Assembly (NCBI GenBank): GCA_947001705.1
Contig: CAMQHT010000001.1
Coordinates: 1-64,000, forward strand
Source: an uncultured Collinsella sp.
GTDB lineage: Bacteria; Actinomycetota; Coriobacteriia; Coriobacteriales; Coriobacteriaceae
DNA: 64,000 nt
Reading direction: 5' to 3'
Numbering within the stretch: position 1 is the stretch's first letter; every line of letters begins with the position of its first letter. Below, piece by piece: positions 16,801 through 26,120 of the stretch. A program made the position numbers and the translations under genes. The notes under the pieces are model-generated. The model saw nothing but the letters and a program-made list of their open reading frames with translations, did no database searches and had not been told where the DNA came from.

Positions 16801-16821
16801 TTTCCAAAAGGTGGATTCCAT

Positions 16822-17820
16822 TTGGCACGATCTTCGGGTTTCTCCACAAATCTGAATACCAAGCGACAATCAACGGGTATGCGCCCGTTGATTGTTTTCA
16901 GCCTGATTTCGGTGTTGCTGCTCACGTTTTACATTCGCGAGGGCGAGACGGGGCCGATTCATGCCGTGCGTTCGGGCGTGACGACGATTACCTCGCCGGT
17001 GCGTTTTCTGGGCTCGGCTGTGGCGGCTCCCTTCAATGCGGTCGGTAACGTGTTCTCTAACCTTACGGCGTCGCAGGACACGCTTGACGAGCTTAAGAAG
17101 CAAAACGAGGAGCTGACCTCTAAGGTCGCCGAGCTCTCCGAGGCTCAAAAGACCGCCGAGCGACTGGAGGGTCTGGTCGGTCTGCAGTCGACCTACAACC
17201 TCAAATCAACCGCAGCTCGTATCGTCGGCGCTTCGGGCGATGCCTGGACCTCGACCGTCACCATCGATAAGGGTTCTGCCGACGGTCTTACCATCAACAT
17301 GCCTGTGACGAGTTCTGCCGGTGTCATAGGCCAGATTATTGAGGTCTCGGCCAAGACGTCCACCGTGCGCCTGATTGGCGACGAGAACTCGGGCGTGTCC
17401 GCTATGGTGCAGGACACGCGCGCCCAGGGCATGCTGCAGGGTCAGGCTGACGGCACGCTGCGTCTTGAGTACGTGAGCGTCGATTCCGACGTTAAGGTTG
17501 GCGACATCATCGTGACCTCGGGCATTGGCGGTGTGTTCCCCAAGGGCCTTCCGCTCGGCACCGTCTCGTCGGTTGAGAAATCGGCAAACGACGTGTACTA
17601 CACCATTGTGGTGCGCGCTCAGACCACGGCCGAGAACAACGAGGAAGTGCTGGTCATTACCTCGCTGACCGACGAACAGTCGGCCTTGGATGAGGACGTG
17701 AACACGGCCAACAGCACGCCGCAGGGAACGTCGCGCGATGCTGCGACCAAGACGAAGGACGAGAGCCCGGATGACAGTTCCGACACGTCCGAGACGACCG
17801 ATTCCGGCTCGAGCGAATAG
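16822..17820 (+). CDS. mreC: Rod-shape-determining protein MreC
   Basis: A 332-residue bitopic membrane protein linking MreB/MreD to the PBP2-RodA synthase. One membrane helix (PLIVFSLISVLLLTFYI) lies near residue 25, followed by a coiled coil (DTLDELKKQNEELTSKVAEL) and the beta-barrel part with GLQSTYNL, VIGQI, VRLIGDENSGVSAMV and DIIVTSGIGGVFPKGLPLG. The C-terminal 45 residues are a low-complexity Asp/Ser/Thr tail. TTG at 16822 was taken as the start with AAAGGTGG 8 nt upstream. It is 21 nt after mreB. Confidence 0.94.
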   Translation: MARSSGFSTNLNTKRQSTGMRPLIVFSLISVLLLTFYIREGETGPIHAVRSGVTTITSPVRFLGSAVAAPFNAVGNVFSNLTASQDTLDELKKQNEELTSKVAELSEAQKTAERLEGLVGLQSTYNLKSTAARIVGASGDAWTSTVTIDKGSADGLTINMPVTSSAGVIGQIIEVSAKTSTVRLIGDENSGVSAMVQDTRAQGMLQGQADGTLRLEYVSVDSDVKVGDIIVTSGIGGVFPKGLPLGTVSSVEKSANDVYYTIVVRAQTTAENNEEVLVITSLTDEQSALDEDVNTANSTPQGTSRDAATKTKDESPDDSSDTSETTDSGSSE

Positions 17821-17831
17821 GGGGCATGTCC

Positions 17832-18398
17832 ATGGATCTACACGAGCAGGGGATGAGCTCCCGTACGTTTGTAATCGCCGCCATTGTGTGCGTGCTGCTG
17901 CAGGCAGGCCTGGCACCGCAGATCTCCATTGCGGGCGGTCGCGTCAACTTTATGATTATCCTGGTGTGCCTAAGCGTGTTCTCGGGCGACCCGACCCGTG
18001 CCGTCGTGTGCGGTTTTTGCAGCGGCTTGTTCTATGACCTTTCCGCTGCCGTGCCGGTGGGCGTTATGTCGCTCCTGCTGACCGTGGGTTCTTTTGCCCT
18101 GGTGCATAGCGCTGCCGGTCAGACGGGCGGTACCCCGAGTGCGCGCGGCATCACTGTGGGCGCCTTCGCGTTCGTCGTTAATGTGATCTACAGCATCATC
18201 TTGCTGTTTATGGGTTTGGAGACGAGCTTTGTCGTGGCGATCTTCGGCCATGCGCTGCCGTCTTCGATCCTGACGGGTCTGGTTGCCATTCCGTTTTTGA
18301 TGTCCGGCGTCGTGCCGCAGTCCGGTTATGGATTCTCCGCACGTGGCGGACGCCAGACGGGCATGCGCTTTAAGCCCAAGACCCGTAAGCTCAAATAG
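17832..18398 (+). CDS. mreD: Rod-shape-determining protein MreD
   Basis: A 188-residue integral membrane protein with about five hydrophobic helices (for example FVIAAIVCVLLQAGLA and FMIILVCLSVFSG), ending in a basic tail (RFKPKTRKLK). MreD works with MreC in positioning the wall-elongation machinery. The family is poorly conserved in sequence, so the call rests on topology, length and its place right after mreC. The ATG at 17832 has AGGGGG 7 nt upstream; ATG 17826, two codons earlier, is only one base from it. Confidence 0.88.
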   Translation: MDLHEQGMSSRTFVIAAIVCVLLQAGLAPQISIAGGRVNFMIILVCLSVFSGDPTRAVVCGFCSGLFYDLSAAVPVGVMSLLLTVGSFALVHSAAGQTGGTPSARGITVGAFAFVVNVIYSIILLFMGLETSFVVAIFGHALPSSILTGLVAIPFLMSGVVPQSGYGFSARGGRQTGMRFKPKTRKLK

Positions 18399-18411
18399 GG
18401 GAGGCTCGTAG

Positions 18412-20481
18412 ATGTCTTCCCAGATGACGGTTATTATCGCCGGTATTGTGCTGGTTGTGGCCATCGTGGTCGCACTGGTCATCATGCGTCGCGGCGATTC
18501 TCGTTTTACCTACGATACGCAGCATGGAACGGCCCCGCGCGCCACCGAGGGCGAGGGCAATACCGCGGCGACCGCCTTTAAGGGCCGCTTCTCCATCCTC
18601 ACCACGGGTGTGGGCGCGATGTTCGCGGCGCTTGCCGTCAAGCTGTGGGGCATGCAGATGGTCTCGTCGGACTATTACGAAAAGCAGGCTAATAGCAATC
18701 AGACGCGCACCGTTACCACACCCGCTGTGCGCGGTCGCATCCTCGACCGCAATGGCGTGGCGCTTGTCCAGAACCGTCCCTCACTTGCTGTCGTGGCCTA
18801 TCGCGACCTTGCCGAGGATGAGGTTCTGGTTCGTCATCTTGCCAACGTGCTCGGTATGCCCTACGTGGTGGTTCTGCGCAATATTCAGGACAATTCCGAG
18901 GGCGCCCAGAGCCTGCATACCATCGCGACGGACGTCCGTCGCTCCACGGTTGCCTATATTCAGGAGCACGCCGGCGAGTTCCCGGGCGTCAAGATTGCCG
19001 AGCGTACCGAGCGCCAGTATCCATATGGCGAGACGGCATGCCATATCTTGGGATATACCGGCACCATTACCTCCGAGCAGCTCGAGGCCCAGAATAAGAA
19101 AACCTCTGGCGATGATGATGCTTCTGCTGGCAAGATTACGTACCAGTCGGGCGATATCGTGGGCCAGGCGGGTGTTGAGAGCTACTACGAAAACCTGCTG
19201 CAGGGTATTCGTGGCGAGCAGACCGTCAAGGTCGATGCTTCGGGCAATGTGACCGGTCAGGCCGGCGCCGTGCCCGCCAAGGCCGGCTCCGACATTAAAC
19301 TCACGCTCGACCTTAAGATCCAACAGGCCTGTGAGACGGCGCTGGCGAGCGCCATCGAGCTTGCCAAGACCACTGGCTACAGCAATGCCGGCAACGGCGC
19401 TGTGGTGTGTCTCGATCCCAACAATGGCGAGATCCTGGGCATGGCGAGCGAGCCCAAGTTCGATCCGTCCGTCTTTATCGGCGGCGTCTCAAATGACGTG
19501 TGGACCGAGCTCAATGATGACAAGGGTTCGCACCCGCTGCTCAACCGCGCCATTAGCGGACAGTACATGTCGGCCTCGACCATCAAGCCGCTCTCGGCAC
19601 TGGCCGGTCTTGAGTTTGGAACCTACACTTCAACGCAGACAACCAACTGCACGGGCTATTGGACGGGCCTGGGCAAGGCTTGGGGCAAGCGCTGCTGGCT
19701 GACGTCTGGACACGGCACCATGACGCTGCAGTCGGGTATCGCCAACTCGTGCGACCCCGTCTTCTACGACATGGGCAAGGCCTTCTTTTATGACGAGCAA
19801 CATTCCGAGGGCCTGCAGGAGGTCTTTCGTCGCTGGGGCCTAGGCAAGACCTGCGGTATCGATCTGCCGAGTGAGGGCGCGGGCCGTATTCCCGATGCCG
19901 AGTGGAAAGAGTCGTACTTTACCGACGCCTCTGCCGAGGACCGCAAGTGGAATGCCGGCGATATGACCAACATTGCCATCGGCCAGGGCGACATCCTGGT
20001 GACGCCTCTGCAGATGGCATGCGCCTACATGGGCCTCGCCAACGGCGGTAAGCAGTACGTGCCTCACGTGTTTTTGTCTGCCGTGTCGCGCGATGGCGAC
20101 GGCGATGCCTATAAGTACAACGGCAAAGGCAAGAAGAAGCGCCTGGAGGCCAAGATCAACAGCGATTCGGATTTGGCTCTTGTTCGCAACGGCATGCACG
20201 ACGTGATTTACACGGCATCGACGTCCCTGGCGGCTCACTTTGGCACCCTGACGCCGCAGGTATACGGCAAGTCGGGCACGGGCGAGAAAAGCGGCGAGGA
20301 CGAATACGCGTGGTTTTGCGCCTATGCGCCGGCCGATGATCCCAAGTATGTCATCGCTACTGTTCTGGAGCAGGGCGGCGGTGGCTCAGATACCGCGATG
20401 CATGTCGTGCGCGATGTGCTCGGCGTGATTTATGACGAGCCCGATACCTCTTCGGCCTCGGGCGATTCTTCGGTTCGATAG
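18412..20481 (+). CDS. mrdA: Class B penicillin-binding protein 2 (elongation transpeptidase)
   Basis: A 689-residue D,D-transpeptidase that cross-links peptidoglycan with RodA. A membrane helix at about residues 5-27 is followed by a second hydrophobic segment near residue 60. The pedestal domain begins with VRGRILDRNGVALVQN. Active-site motifs are STIK (Ser 389, Lys 392), SCD (446-448) and KSGT (from Lys 620). SCD in place of SxN fits the PBP2 subgroup, where the third residue is Asp. The start MSSQMTVIIAG is preceded by GGGGAGG. It is 13 nt after mreD and 9 nt before rodA; PBP2 and RodA act as a pair. Confidence 0.93.
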   Translation: MSSQMTVIIAGIVLVVAIVVALVIMRRGDSRFTYDTQHGTAPRATEGEGNTAATAFKGRFSILTTGVGAMFAALAVKLWGMQMVSSDYYEKQANSNQTRTVTTPAVRGRILDRNGVALVQNRPSLAVVAYRDLAEDEVLVRHLANVLGMPYVVVLRNIQDNSEGAQSLHTIATDVRRSTVAYIQEHAGEFPGVKIAERTERQYPYGETACHILGYTGTITSEQLEAQNKKTSGDDDASAGKITYQSGDIVGQAGVESYYENLLQGIRGEQTVKVDASGNVTGQAGAVPAKAGSDIKLTLDLKIQQACETALASAIELAKTTGYSNAGNGAVVCLDPNNGEILGMASEPKFDPSVFIGGVSNDVWTELNDDKGSHPLLNRAISGQYMSASTIKPLSALAGLEFGTYTSTQTTNCTGYWTGLGKAWGKRCWLTSGHGTMTLQSGIANSCDPVFYDMGKAFFYDEQHSEGLQEVFRRWGLGKTCGIDLPSEGAGRIPDAEWKESYFTDASAEDRKWNAGDMTNIAIGQGDILVTPLQMACAYMGLANGGKQYVPHVFLSAVSRDGDGDAYKYNGKGKKKRLEAKINSDSDLALVRNGMHDVIYTASTSLAAHFGTLTPQVYGKSGTGEKSGEDEYAWFCAYAPADDPKYVIATVLEQGGGGSDTAMHVVRDVLGVIYDEPDTSSASGDSSVR

Positions 20482-20490
20482 GAGGTTGCG

Positions 20491-21717
20491 ATGGATTTTT
20501 CTCCGGCGGATCTGTTCCGTTCAACCAAGACCGGCTCTCGCAGCAGCCTGGACCGCGTCAACAAGCAACTTTCGGCCTCGCGCGGCACGTTTCGCCAAAA
20601 GGTGCATATCGGTGTGCTCGTGGCTACAGTGGCGCTCGTCGCCTACGGTGCCATCATTATCTGGTCGGCTTCGCAGTTTAAGGCCGATGCTTCGTTCTCA
20701 CGTCATCTTCTGGGAATTGGCATCGGGGCGGTGCTGGCGGTGCTGGTCTGGCGTACCGACCTGCGCGGTATTTCCAATTTCTCGACAGCGTTGCTCGTCA
20801 TCGACCTGATCGTTATCTTCTCACCCAAGATTCCGGGTCTGTCCTATACAGGCGGTCTGGGCATGACGGGCTGGATCAAGATTCCCGGTATCGGCTTGAC
20901 ATTCCAGCCGGTTGAGCTTGCCAAGCTTATCACCATCTTCTTTATCGCCACGCTTGGCTCGCAGTATAACGGCCGCATCGATACCGTTCGCGACTACGTT
21001 AAGCTCTGCGGCATGCTGTCCATCCCGTTTTTGGCCGTCGTCGCCATGGGCGACCTGGGCTCGGGCCTGGTCGTGCTGGTCTCGGGCGCCATCGTCATCT
21101 GCATGAGCGGTGCGCGCCGCGAATGGGTGCTGTCGACCCTGGCCCTGCTCGTGGGCCTGGTGGCCCTCGTCCTGGCGCTCGATTCGGTTTTTGATTCGTT
21201 GCTCGGCCACGATGTGCTCATCAAGCAGTATCAGATGAACCGCCTGACGGTCTTTATCGACCCCGATAATGCCGATTCGGACGATGCCTACAACCTGCAG
21301 CAGTCGCTTATCGCCGTTGGCTCGGGTGGCTTCTTTGGTAAGGGTTTGGGCCATGCGACGCAGTCGGCCGGCGGCTTTCTGCCTGAGTTCCACACCGACT
21401 TCGTCTTCGCCTTCCTGTCCGAGACCTTTGGCTTTTGCGGTTCCTTTTTGCTCCTATGCCTCTACGTGCTGCTGATCTTTTCGACGATTCGCGTCGCCTT
21501 TAAGTGTGAGTCGCTGTTCTTGCGCCTATCGTGTGTGGGCATCGTTGGCATGTGGGCGTTCCAGACCTTCGAAAACATCGGCATGTGCATCGGCATGATG
21601 CCGATTACCGGTATTCCGCTACCGTTTATTAGCTTCGGTTCGTCTTCGATGATGATTCAGCTGCTGACGGTGGGTATCGTACAATCCATATGGCGGCATC
21701 GTTCGGGCGCCGCGTAA
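20491..21717 (+). CDS. rodA: SEDS-family peptidoglycan polymerase RodA
   Basis: A 408-residue polytopic membrane glycosyltransferase polymerising lipid II during elongation. After a cytosolic N-terminus of about 40 residues come roughly ten hydrophobic segments. Family marks include GWIKIPGIGLTFQPVELAKL, the QQSLIAVGSGGFFGKGLG loop, HTDFVFAFLSETFGF and the ending ITGIPLPFISFGSSSMM. It could be called FtsW by sequence alone; its location directly after PBP2 and mreBCD argues for RodA. An AGGAGG site lies before the ATG. Confidence 0.94.
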   Translation: MDFSPADLFRSTKTGSRSSLDRVNKQLSASRGTFRQKVHIGVLVATVALVAYGAIIIWSASQFKADASFSRHLLGIGIGAVLAVLVWRTDLRGISNFSTALLVIDLIVIFSPKIPGLSYTGGLGMTGWIKIPGIGLTFQPVELAKLITIFFIATLGSQYNGRIDTVRDYVKLCGMLSIPFLAVVAMGDLGSGLVVLVSGAIVICMSGARREWVLSTLALLVGLVALVLALDSVFDSLLGHDVLIKQYQMNRLTVFIDPDNADSDDAYNLQQSLIAVGSGGFFGKGLGHATQSAGGFLPEFHTDFVFAFLSETFGFCGSFLLLCLYVLLIFSTIRVAFKCESLFLRLSCVGIVGMWAFQTFENIGMCIGMMPITGIPLPFISFGSSSMMIQLLTVGIVQSIWRHRSGAA

Positions 21718-21735
21718 CCGCTGGAGGGGTTTGCT

Positions 21736-22665
21736 ATGAATATTCCCGTAGATAAGCTGACCCGCGCTTTTAAGATGGGCGCGTCCGTTAAGAAGGATTC
21801 CGATACGCCGGTGCGCGTCTCGGTCTATCTGGATTCGTCCGCCTCGCGCTTTCTGGCCGATACGGTGCGTGACGCCTTTGTGCCGCAGACGACCTCGGGC
21901 ATTGTGCGCGTCGAGCGTCTGGGGGAGGAGCGAATTGCTCCAAAGACCGATACCGATGTGGTACTGGTGCTCTCGTGCGGTTCCGACCGCTTGGAGAGTG
22001 CCGTGCAGGAGCTCGTGATCGCCGGCGCGCCCGTGTGCGTGCTTGCCGAGTCTGCTGTGGAGGTGCCGTTTATCGAGGAGTCCACGCCCATGCTCGGCGT
22101 GGTGGCGGCAACCGATAAGACGTATCTGCTCGAGACGCTTGCCCGCTGGATTCTCGATCGCACCGAAAAGGAAACGGCTTTTGCGGCGAACTTTGCCTTC
22201 ATGCGCATCGCGGCGGCCAATCGTATCATCACCTCGTGCGCGCTCACCAATATGGCGACCGGTGCGCTGGTGTTTTTGCCGGGCGCCGATTATCCCGTTA
22301 TGGCGCTGGCGCAGGTGGGCATGCTCTTTGAGCTCGCTGCCGTCTTTGGACGCGGCATTAAGCCTGAGCGCGGCTACGAGGTCGCGGGCGTGCTTGCCGG
22401 CGGTCTTGTGATCCGCGCGGTCACCCGCGCGCTCGTCAAGCAGACGCCGCATATTGGGTTTGCCGTTAAGGCGCTCACTGCTGCCGCGGGCACCTATGGC
22501 ATGGGCCGTGCGCTCGTTTCGCTCTACGAGCGCGATGTCGACTACAGCCGTGCCAACGAGGTGGTCACTGCCACGTTCTCCCGCGTTCGCGATCTGGTGA
22601 CCACGGTCGCGGGCGCTACCCGTCCTATGGCGTCCTACCAAGACGCATCCGATCTCGCTGCTTAG
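21736..22665 (+). CDS. DUF697-like membrane protein with a degenerate N-terminal domain
   Basis: A 309-residue protein. The C-terminal half (about 155-285) has the DUF697 look: ANRIITSCALTNMATGALVF, LPGADYPVMALAQVGMLFEL, then Gly/Ala-rich helical hairpins with GTYGMGRALVSLYE. DUF697 modules often accompany a GTPase domain. Here the first 140 residues look alpha/beta (VRVSVYLDSSASRFLADTV, DVVLVLSCGSDRLESAV) but no P-loop GxxxxGKS/T is present, so nucleotide binding is unlikely. GGAGGGG lies upstream of the ATG. It follows rodA by 18 nt and precedes the radical-SAM gene by 10 nt, so it is cotranscribed with the elongasome. Function unknown. Confidence 0.8.
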   Translation: MNIPVDKLTRAFKMGASVKKDSDTPVRVSVYLDSSASRFLADTVRDAFVPQTTSGIVRVERLGEERIAPKTDTDVVLVLSCGSDRLESAVQELVIAGAPVCVLAESAVEVPFIEESTPMLGVVAATDKTYLLETLARWILDRTEKETAFAANFAFMRIAAANRIITSCALTNMATGALVFLPGADYPVMALAQVGMLFELAAVFGRGIKPERGYEVAGVLAGGLVIRAVTRALVKQTPHIGFAVKALTAAAGTYGMGRALVSLYERDVDYSRANEVVTATFSRVRDLVTTVAGATRPMASYQDASDLAA

Positions 22666-22675
22666 GGGTTTTCCG

Positions 22676-24553
22676 TTGCGCGTTCCGTATCAAGACTGCT
22701 TTCATTTAATTGAGCCGCTGCTCGCCAAGGTCGAGAAGCCGAGTCGCTATATCGATCACGAGTGGGGCACGCTTTCCAAGGCCGATGCCGACTACCGTTG
22801 CTGCCTGATCTACCCGGATGTGTACGAGGTTGGTCTGCCCAACCAGGGTATCGCCATCCTCTACAACATCCTTAACCAGGCCGAGGGCATCTCCTGCGAG
22901 CGTGGCTATGTGCCGTGGCCCGATATGGGTGACGCTATGCGCGAGGCGGGCATTCCGCTGCTCTCGCTCGAGGGTGCAGCGCCGGTCGCTTCGTTTGATA
23001 TCGTCGGCCTGCATGTGCCGCACGAGATGGCGGTGACGAACTTCCTCGAGGCACTCGACCTCGCTGGCATTCCGCTGTTAGCGGCCGACCGAGGTGAAGA
23101 CGACCCCATCATCATCGCCGGCGGCCCCTCGGTGTACAACCCCGAGCCGTATGCGGCCTTCTTCGATGCCATCCTCATCGGCGAGGGTGAGGAATCGCTG
23201 CTCGAGACCTGCCAGCTGCATCGCCGCCTGCGCGACGAAGGAGTCCCGCGCGCGCAGATTGTTGAGCAGCTTGCATCCATTGCCGGCAACTACGTGCCGT
23301 CGCTCTATGAGGTTCGTCACGACGAGCCCTGCTCGCCGCATGGCTACACCGTGCCGCGCGAGGGCAAGGATGCGCCGACCGTGGTCTACAAACGCGTCGT
23401 CGAGGATTTCGGCGCCACGAATCCGCTGTCGCAGTCGTGCGTGCCCTATGCGCAGCTGGTTCACGACCGCCTGTCTATCGAGATTCTGCGCGGCTGCGCT
23501 CGCGGCTGTCGTTTTTGCCAGGCCGGCATGACGTATCGCCCGGTGCGTGAGCGTTCGGCCGACCAGATCGTCTCGTCGGTGATTCAGGGTCTGGAAAAGA
23601 CCGGCTATGACGAGGTGTCGCTGACCTCGCTCTCCACGACCGACCACTCCTGCATTCGTGACGTGCTTGGCAGGCTCAACCGTCGCCTGGAAGATACGGG
23701 TATTCGCGTGTCTATTCCGTCGCAGCGCTTGGATTCGTTTGGCGTGGATATGGCCGAGTCTGTCGCCGGCGAAAAGAAGGGCGGCCTGACGTTCGCGCCC
23801 GAGGCCGGCAGCCAGCGCATGCGCGACATCATCAACAAGAACGTGACCGAGGAGGACTTGGACCGTGCGGCCAAGGCGGCCTTCGAGGCCGGCTGGAACC
23901 GCATGAAGCTCTACTTTATGATGGGCCTTCCCGGCGAGCGCGACGAGGACATCGTGGCCATCGCCAATCTGGCCGATCACGTGCTTGAGCTCGGTCGTTC
24001 CGTGGTGCCCAAGGCTCGTCGCGGCTCGATCTCGGTGTCGATCTCGGTTTCGGTCTTTATTCCCAAGGCTGCCACGCCGTTCCAGTGGTGCCCGCAGCTC
24101 GACTACGACGACGTCAAGCGTCGCCAGAAGCTGCTTATCACGAGCGTTCGCAACCGTGCCGTCCGCGTGCATTACCACGATGCCGAGACCTCGCTCATCG
24201 AGGCCGCGCTCTCCCGCGCCGGTCGCGACATGACGCCCGTCATCATCGATGCTTGGCGCTCGGGGTCTCGCTTTGACGCCTGGGTAGAGCATTTCTCGCT
24301 CGATAACTGGAAGGAGGCTGCTGCCAAAAACGGCATCGACCTCAATGAGCTCGTGCACCTGCCCTACGAGTTGGACTGGCGTCTGCCGTGGGAGCATGTG
24401 AGCCCCGGCTGCACGCGCGGCTTCCTCGAGCGCGAGTACCGTCGCTCGCTCGAGGGTGTCACGACTCCCGACTGCACCCGCACGTCGTGCACCGGCTGCG
24501 GAATCTGCCCCACGCTCCACGCCAAGAATGTATTGATGGGTGATCGCGCATGA
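22676..24553 (+). CDS. B12-binding-domain radical SAM protein (TIGR03960 type)
   Basis: A 625-residue iron-sulfur enzyme. The N-terminal third resembles a cobalamin-binding Rossmann domain (YPDVYEVGLPNQGIAILYNI, IIIAGGPSVYNPEPY, LIGEGEES). The radical SAM core has CARGCRFCQ with Cys 274, 278 and 281 for the 4Fe-4S cluster, then SLTSLSTTDHS and APEAGSQRMRD. The C-terminus has a CTRTSCTGCGICPTL cluster that may hold extra iron-sulfur. It starts at TTG 22676 and overlaps the DUF2344 gene by 4 nt (ATGA). These two proteins usually occur together; their substrate is not established. Confidence 0.92.
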   Translation: MRVPYQDCFHLIEPLLAKVEKPSRYIDHEWGTLSKADADYRCCLIYPDVYEVGLPNQGIAILYNILNQAEGISCERGYVPWPDMGDAMREAGIPLLSLEGAAPVASFDIVGLHVPHEMAVTNFLEALDLAGIPLLAADRGEDDPIIIAGGPSVYNPEPYAAFFDAILIGEGEESLLETCQLHRRLRDEGVPRAQIVEQLASIAGNYVPSLYEVRHDEPCSPHGYTVPREGKDAPTVVYKRVVEDFGATNPLSQSCVPYAQLVHDRLSIEILRGCARGCRFCQAGMTYRPVRERSADQIVSSVIQGLEKTGYDEVSLTSLSTTDHSCIRDVLGRLNRRLEDTGIRVSIPSQRLDSFGVDMAESVAGEKKGGLTFAPEAGSQRMRDIINKNVTEEDLDRAAKAAFEAGWNRMKLYFMMGLPGERDEDIVAIANLADHVLELGRSVVPKARRGSISVSISVSVFIPKAATPFQWCPQLDYDDVKRRQKLLITSVRNRAVRVHYHDAETSLIEAALSRAGRDMTPVIIDAWRSGSRFDAWVEHFSLDNWKEAAAKNGIDLNELVHLPYELDWRLPWEHVSPGCTRGFLEREYRRSLEGVTTPDCTRTSCTGCGICPTLHAKNVLMGDRA

Positions 24554-25362
24554 GTGAGCGCCTGACCGACAGCCCCACGCTCTTTAGACTTCGTGTTCGC
24601 TATGGCAAACGCGATCGCCTTAAGTACCTGGGCCATCTCGAAGTAATCCATACCATTGAGCGCATCGTGCGCCGTGCGGGACTTCCCTATGCCGTCACGC
24701 AGGGCTTCTCTCCGCACATGCGCGTGGGCTTCTCTTCGGCGCTACCGGTGGGTACGTCGTCGACCTGCGAGTGGTATGACCTGTTTATGACCGAGTTCGT
24801 GGCGCTCGACGAGGCGTTTGGGCGCCTGGCTGCGGCCTCTCCGGCCGATCTGGCGCCCATCGAGGCGGCGTACATCGACGTGCGCACGCCGGCGCTCACG
24901 GCTCAGCTTACGCGTCTGTCGTACCGTATCGACTTGCACCTGGACCCCGAAGCCCCCGTGAGCGCCGACGAGGTGCGTCGTGCGATCGACACGCTGCGCG
25001 CGGGTCATGGTATTGACTATGCGCGCGGCAAAAAGAGCAAGCGCTTAGACCTTGACCACACACTGGTGGGCTATGAGATCACGGCGGGGGAGCGTCCGGA
25101 CCATCTGGTGCTCATGCTCGACACCCATGCCGACAACGAGGGCTCCATGCGTCCGGAGATTTTGCTTTCTGCTGCTGATGTTTTGTTGCAGGGCTTGACC
25201 CCGGGCGTCGATGCACCTATTGTTTCCACCGGTATGCAAGACCTCGTGACCATCTGCTCCTACGATGTCGAGCGTCAGAATCAAGCATGCGAGGACGACG
25301 AGGGCCGACTCGTCAGCCCCATACCTGTGCGAACTTGTGGATTTGCTCCACATACTCGTTGA
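24550..25362 (+). CDS. Radical SAM-associated DUF2344 protein (TIGR03936 type)
   Basis: A 270-residue partner of the upstream radical SAM enzyme, with the family start LRVRYGKRDRLKYLGHLEVIHT and the AGLPYAVTQGFSPHMRVGFSSALPVGTSS block. The 4-nt ATGA overlap with the upstream gene indicates translational coupling. In many genomes the pair precedes a ribonuclease E/G gene; here no such gene lies between it and rplU. The rplU promoter overlaps its last codon. The C-terminal segment after about residue 225 is acidic, then basic, and poorly conserved-looking. Confidence 0.9.
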   Translation: MSERLTDSPTLFRLRVRYGKRDRLKYLGHLEVIHTIERIVRRAGLPYAVTQGFSPHMRVGFSSALPVGTSSTCEWYDLFMTEFVALDEAFGRLAAASPADLAPIEAAYIDVRTPALTAQLTRLSYRIDLHLDPEAPVSADEVRRAIDTLRAGHGIDYARGKKSKRLDLDHTLVGYEITAGERPDHLVLMLDTHADNEGSMRPEILLSAADVLLQGLTPGVDAPIVSTGMQDLVTICSYDVERQNQACEDDEGRLVSPIPVRTCGFAPHTR

Positions 25363-25387
25363 CGGGGGTATTTTCGCCTGCTACTAT
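25359..25387 (+). promoter_or_regulatory. Promoter of rplU-rpmA
   Basis: TTGACG at 25359-25364 and TACTAT at 25382-25387 with a 17-nt spacer. The -35 box overlaps the stop codon of the DUF2344 gene, and the start of rplU is about 43 nt beyond the -10 box. Confidence 0.75.
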
Positions 25388-25429
25388 ATTCGGCTGTTGC
25401 ACTAACTGATGCATGAAGGGCAAGTAAAC

Positions 25430-25804
25430 ATGTACGCAATCGTTAACACGGGCGGCAAGCAGTACAAGGTCGCCACCGACGATGTCATCACCGTCGAGAA
25501 GATCGAGGGCAATGAGGGCGACAAGGTCACCCTGCCGGTCATCTTCCTCAACGATGGTAAGAAGATCGTCACCGATCCCGACAAGCTGGCCAAGGCCAAG
25601 GTTACCGCTCAGATCGTTGAGCAGTTCAAGGGCGAGAAGCAGCTGGTCTTCAAGTTCCACAAGCGTAAGCGCTATCGTCGTCTGAAGGGTCACCGTCAGC
25701 AGCTCACCAAGCTGAAGATCGTGAAGGTCCAGGCTACGTCCCGCGCCAAGAAGGCTGTCAAGGCAGAGGCCGAGGCTGTTGCCGAGGCTCCCGTCGCCGA
25801 GTAG
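25430..25804 (+). CDS. rplU: 50S ribosomal protein L21
   Basis: A 124-residue large-subunit protein binding 23S rRNA. It begins MYAIVNTGGKQYKVATDDVI and contains the signature FKFHKRKRYRRLKGHRQ. It is about 20 residues longer than typical because of a C-terminal Ala/Glu/Lys tail after residue 103. An upstream in-frame ATG at 25409 adds seven residues foreign to the family, so 25430 was chosen, with GAAGGG upstream. rpmA follows after 33 nt. Confidence 0.97.
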   Translation: MYAIVNTGGKQYKVATDDVITVEKIEGNEGDKVTLPVIFLNDGKKIVTDPDKLAKAKVTAQIVEQFKGEKQLVFKFHKRKRYRRLKGHRQQLTKLKIVKVQATSRAKKAVKAEAEAVAEAPVAE

Positions 25805-25837
25805 ATTACACTCGTAACGAAAGAGTAGGTATACACA

Positions 25838-26095
25838 ATGGCACACAAAAAAGGACTCGGTTCCTCCCGTAATGGCCGTGACTCCCGCGGTCAGCGCCTT
25901 GGCACGAAGCGCTATGCCGGCCAGACGGTAACCACGGGCACGATTCTCGTCCGTCAGCACGGCACGCACATCCACCCGGGTGAGAACGTTGGCCGTGGCA
26001 AGGACGACACGCTGTTCGCGCTGGTCGACGGTACCGTTGAGTTCCACAAGGGTATCAAGCACAGGGTCAGCGTACGCCCGCTCGCGAACGCGTAA
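25838..26095 (+). CDS. rpmA: 50S ribosomal protein L27
   Basis: An 85-residue large-subunit protein near the peptidyl-transferase centre. It starts [20 protein letters not shown] and carries the family signature [18 protein letters not shown]. No N-terminal cleavage extension of the Firmicute type (a dozen residues ending in Phe-Phe) is present. It follows rplU in the usual pair and is closed by a terminator before obg. Confidence 0.98.
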   Translation: MAHKKGLGSSRNGRDSRGQRLGTKRYAGQTVTTGTILVRQHGTHIHPGENVGRGKDDTLFALVDGTVEFHKGIKHRVSVRPLANA

Positions 26096-26120
26096 TTCAC
26101 CCTTCATAGAGCACATATGT

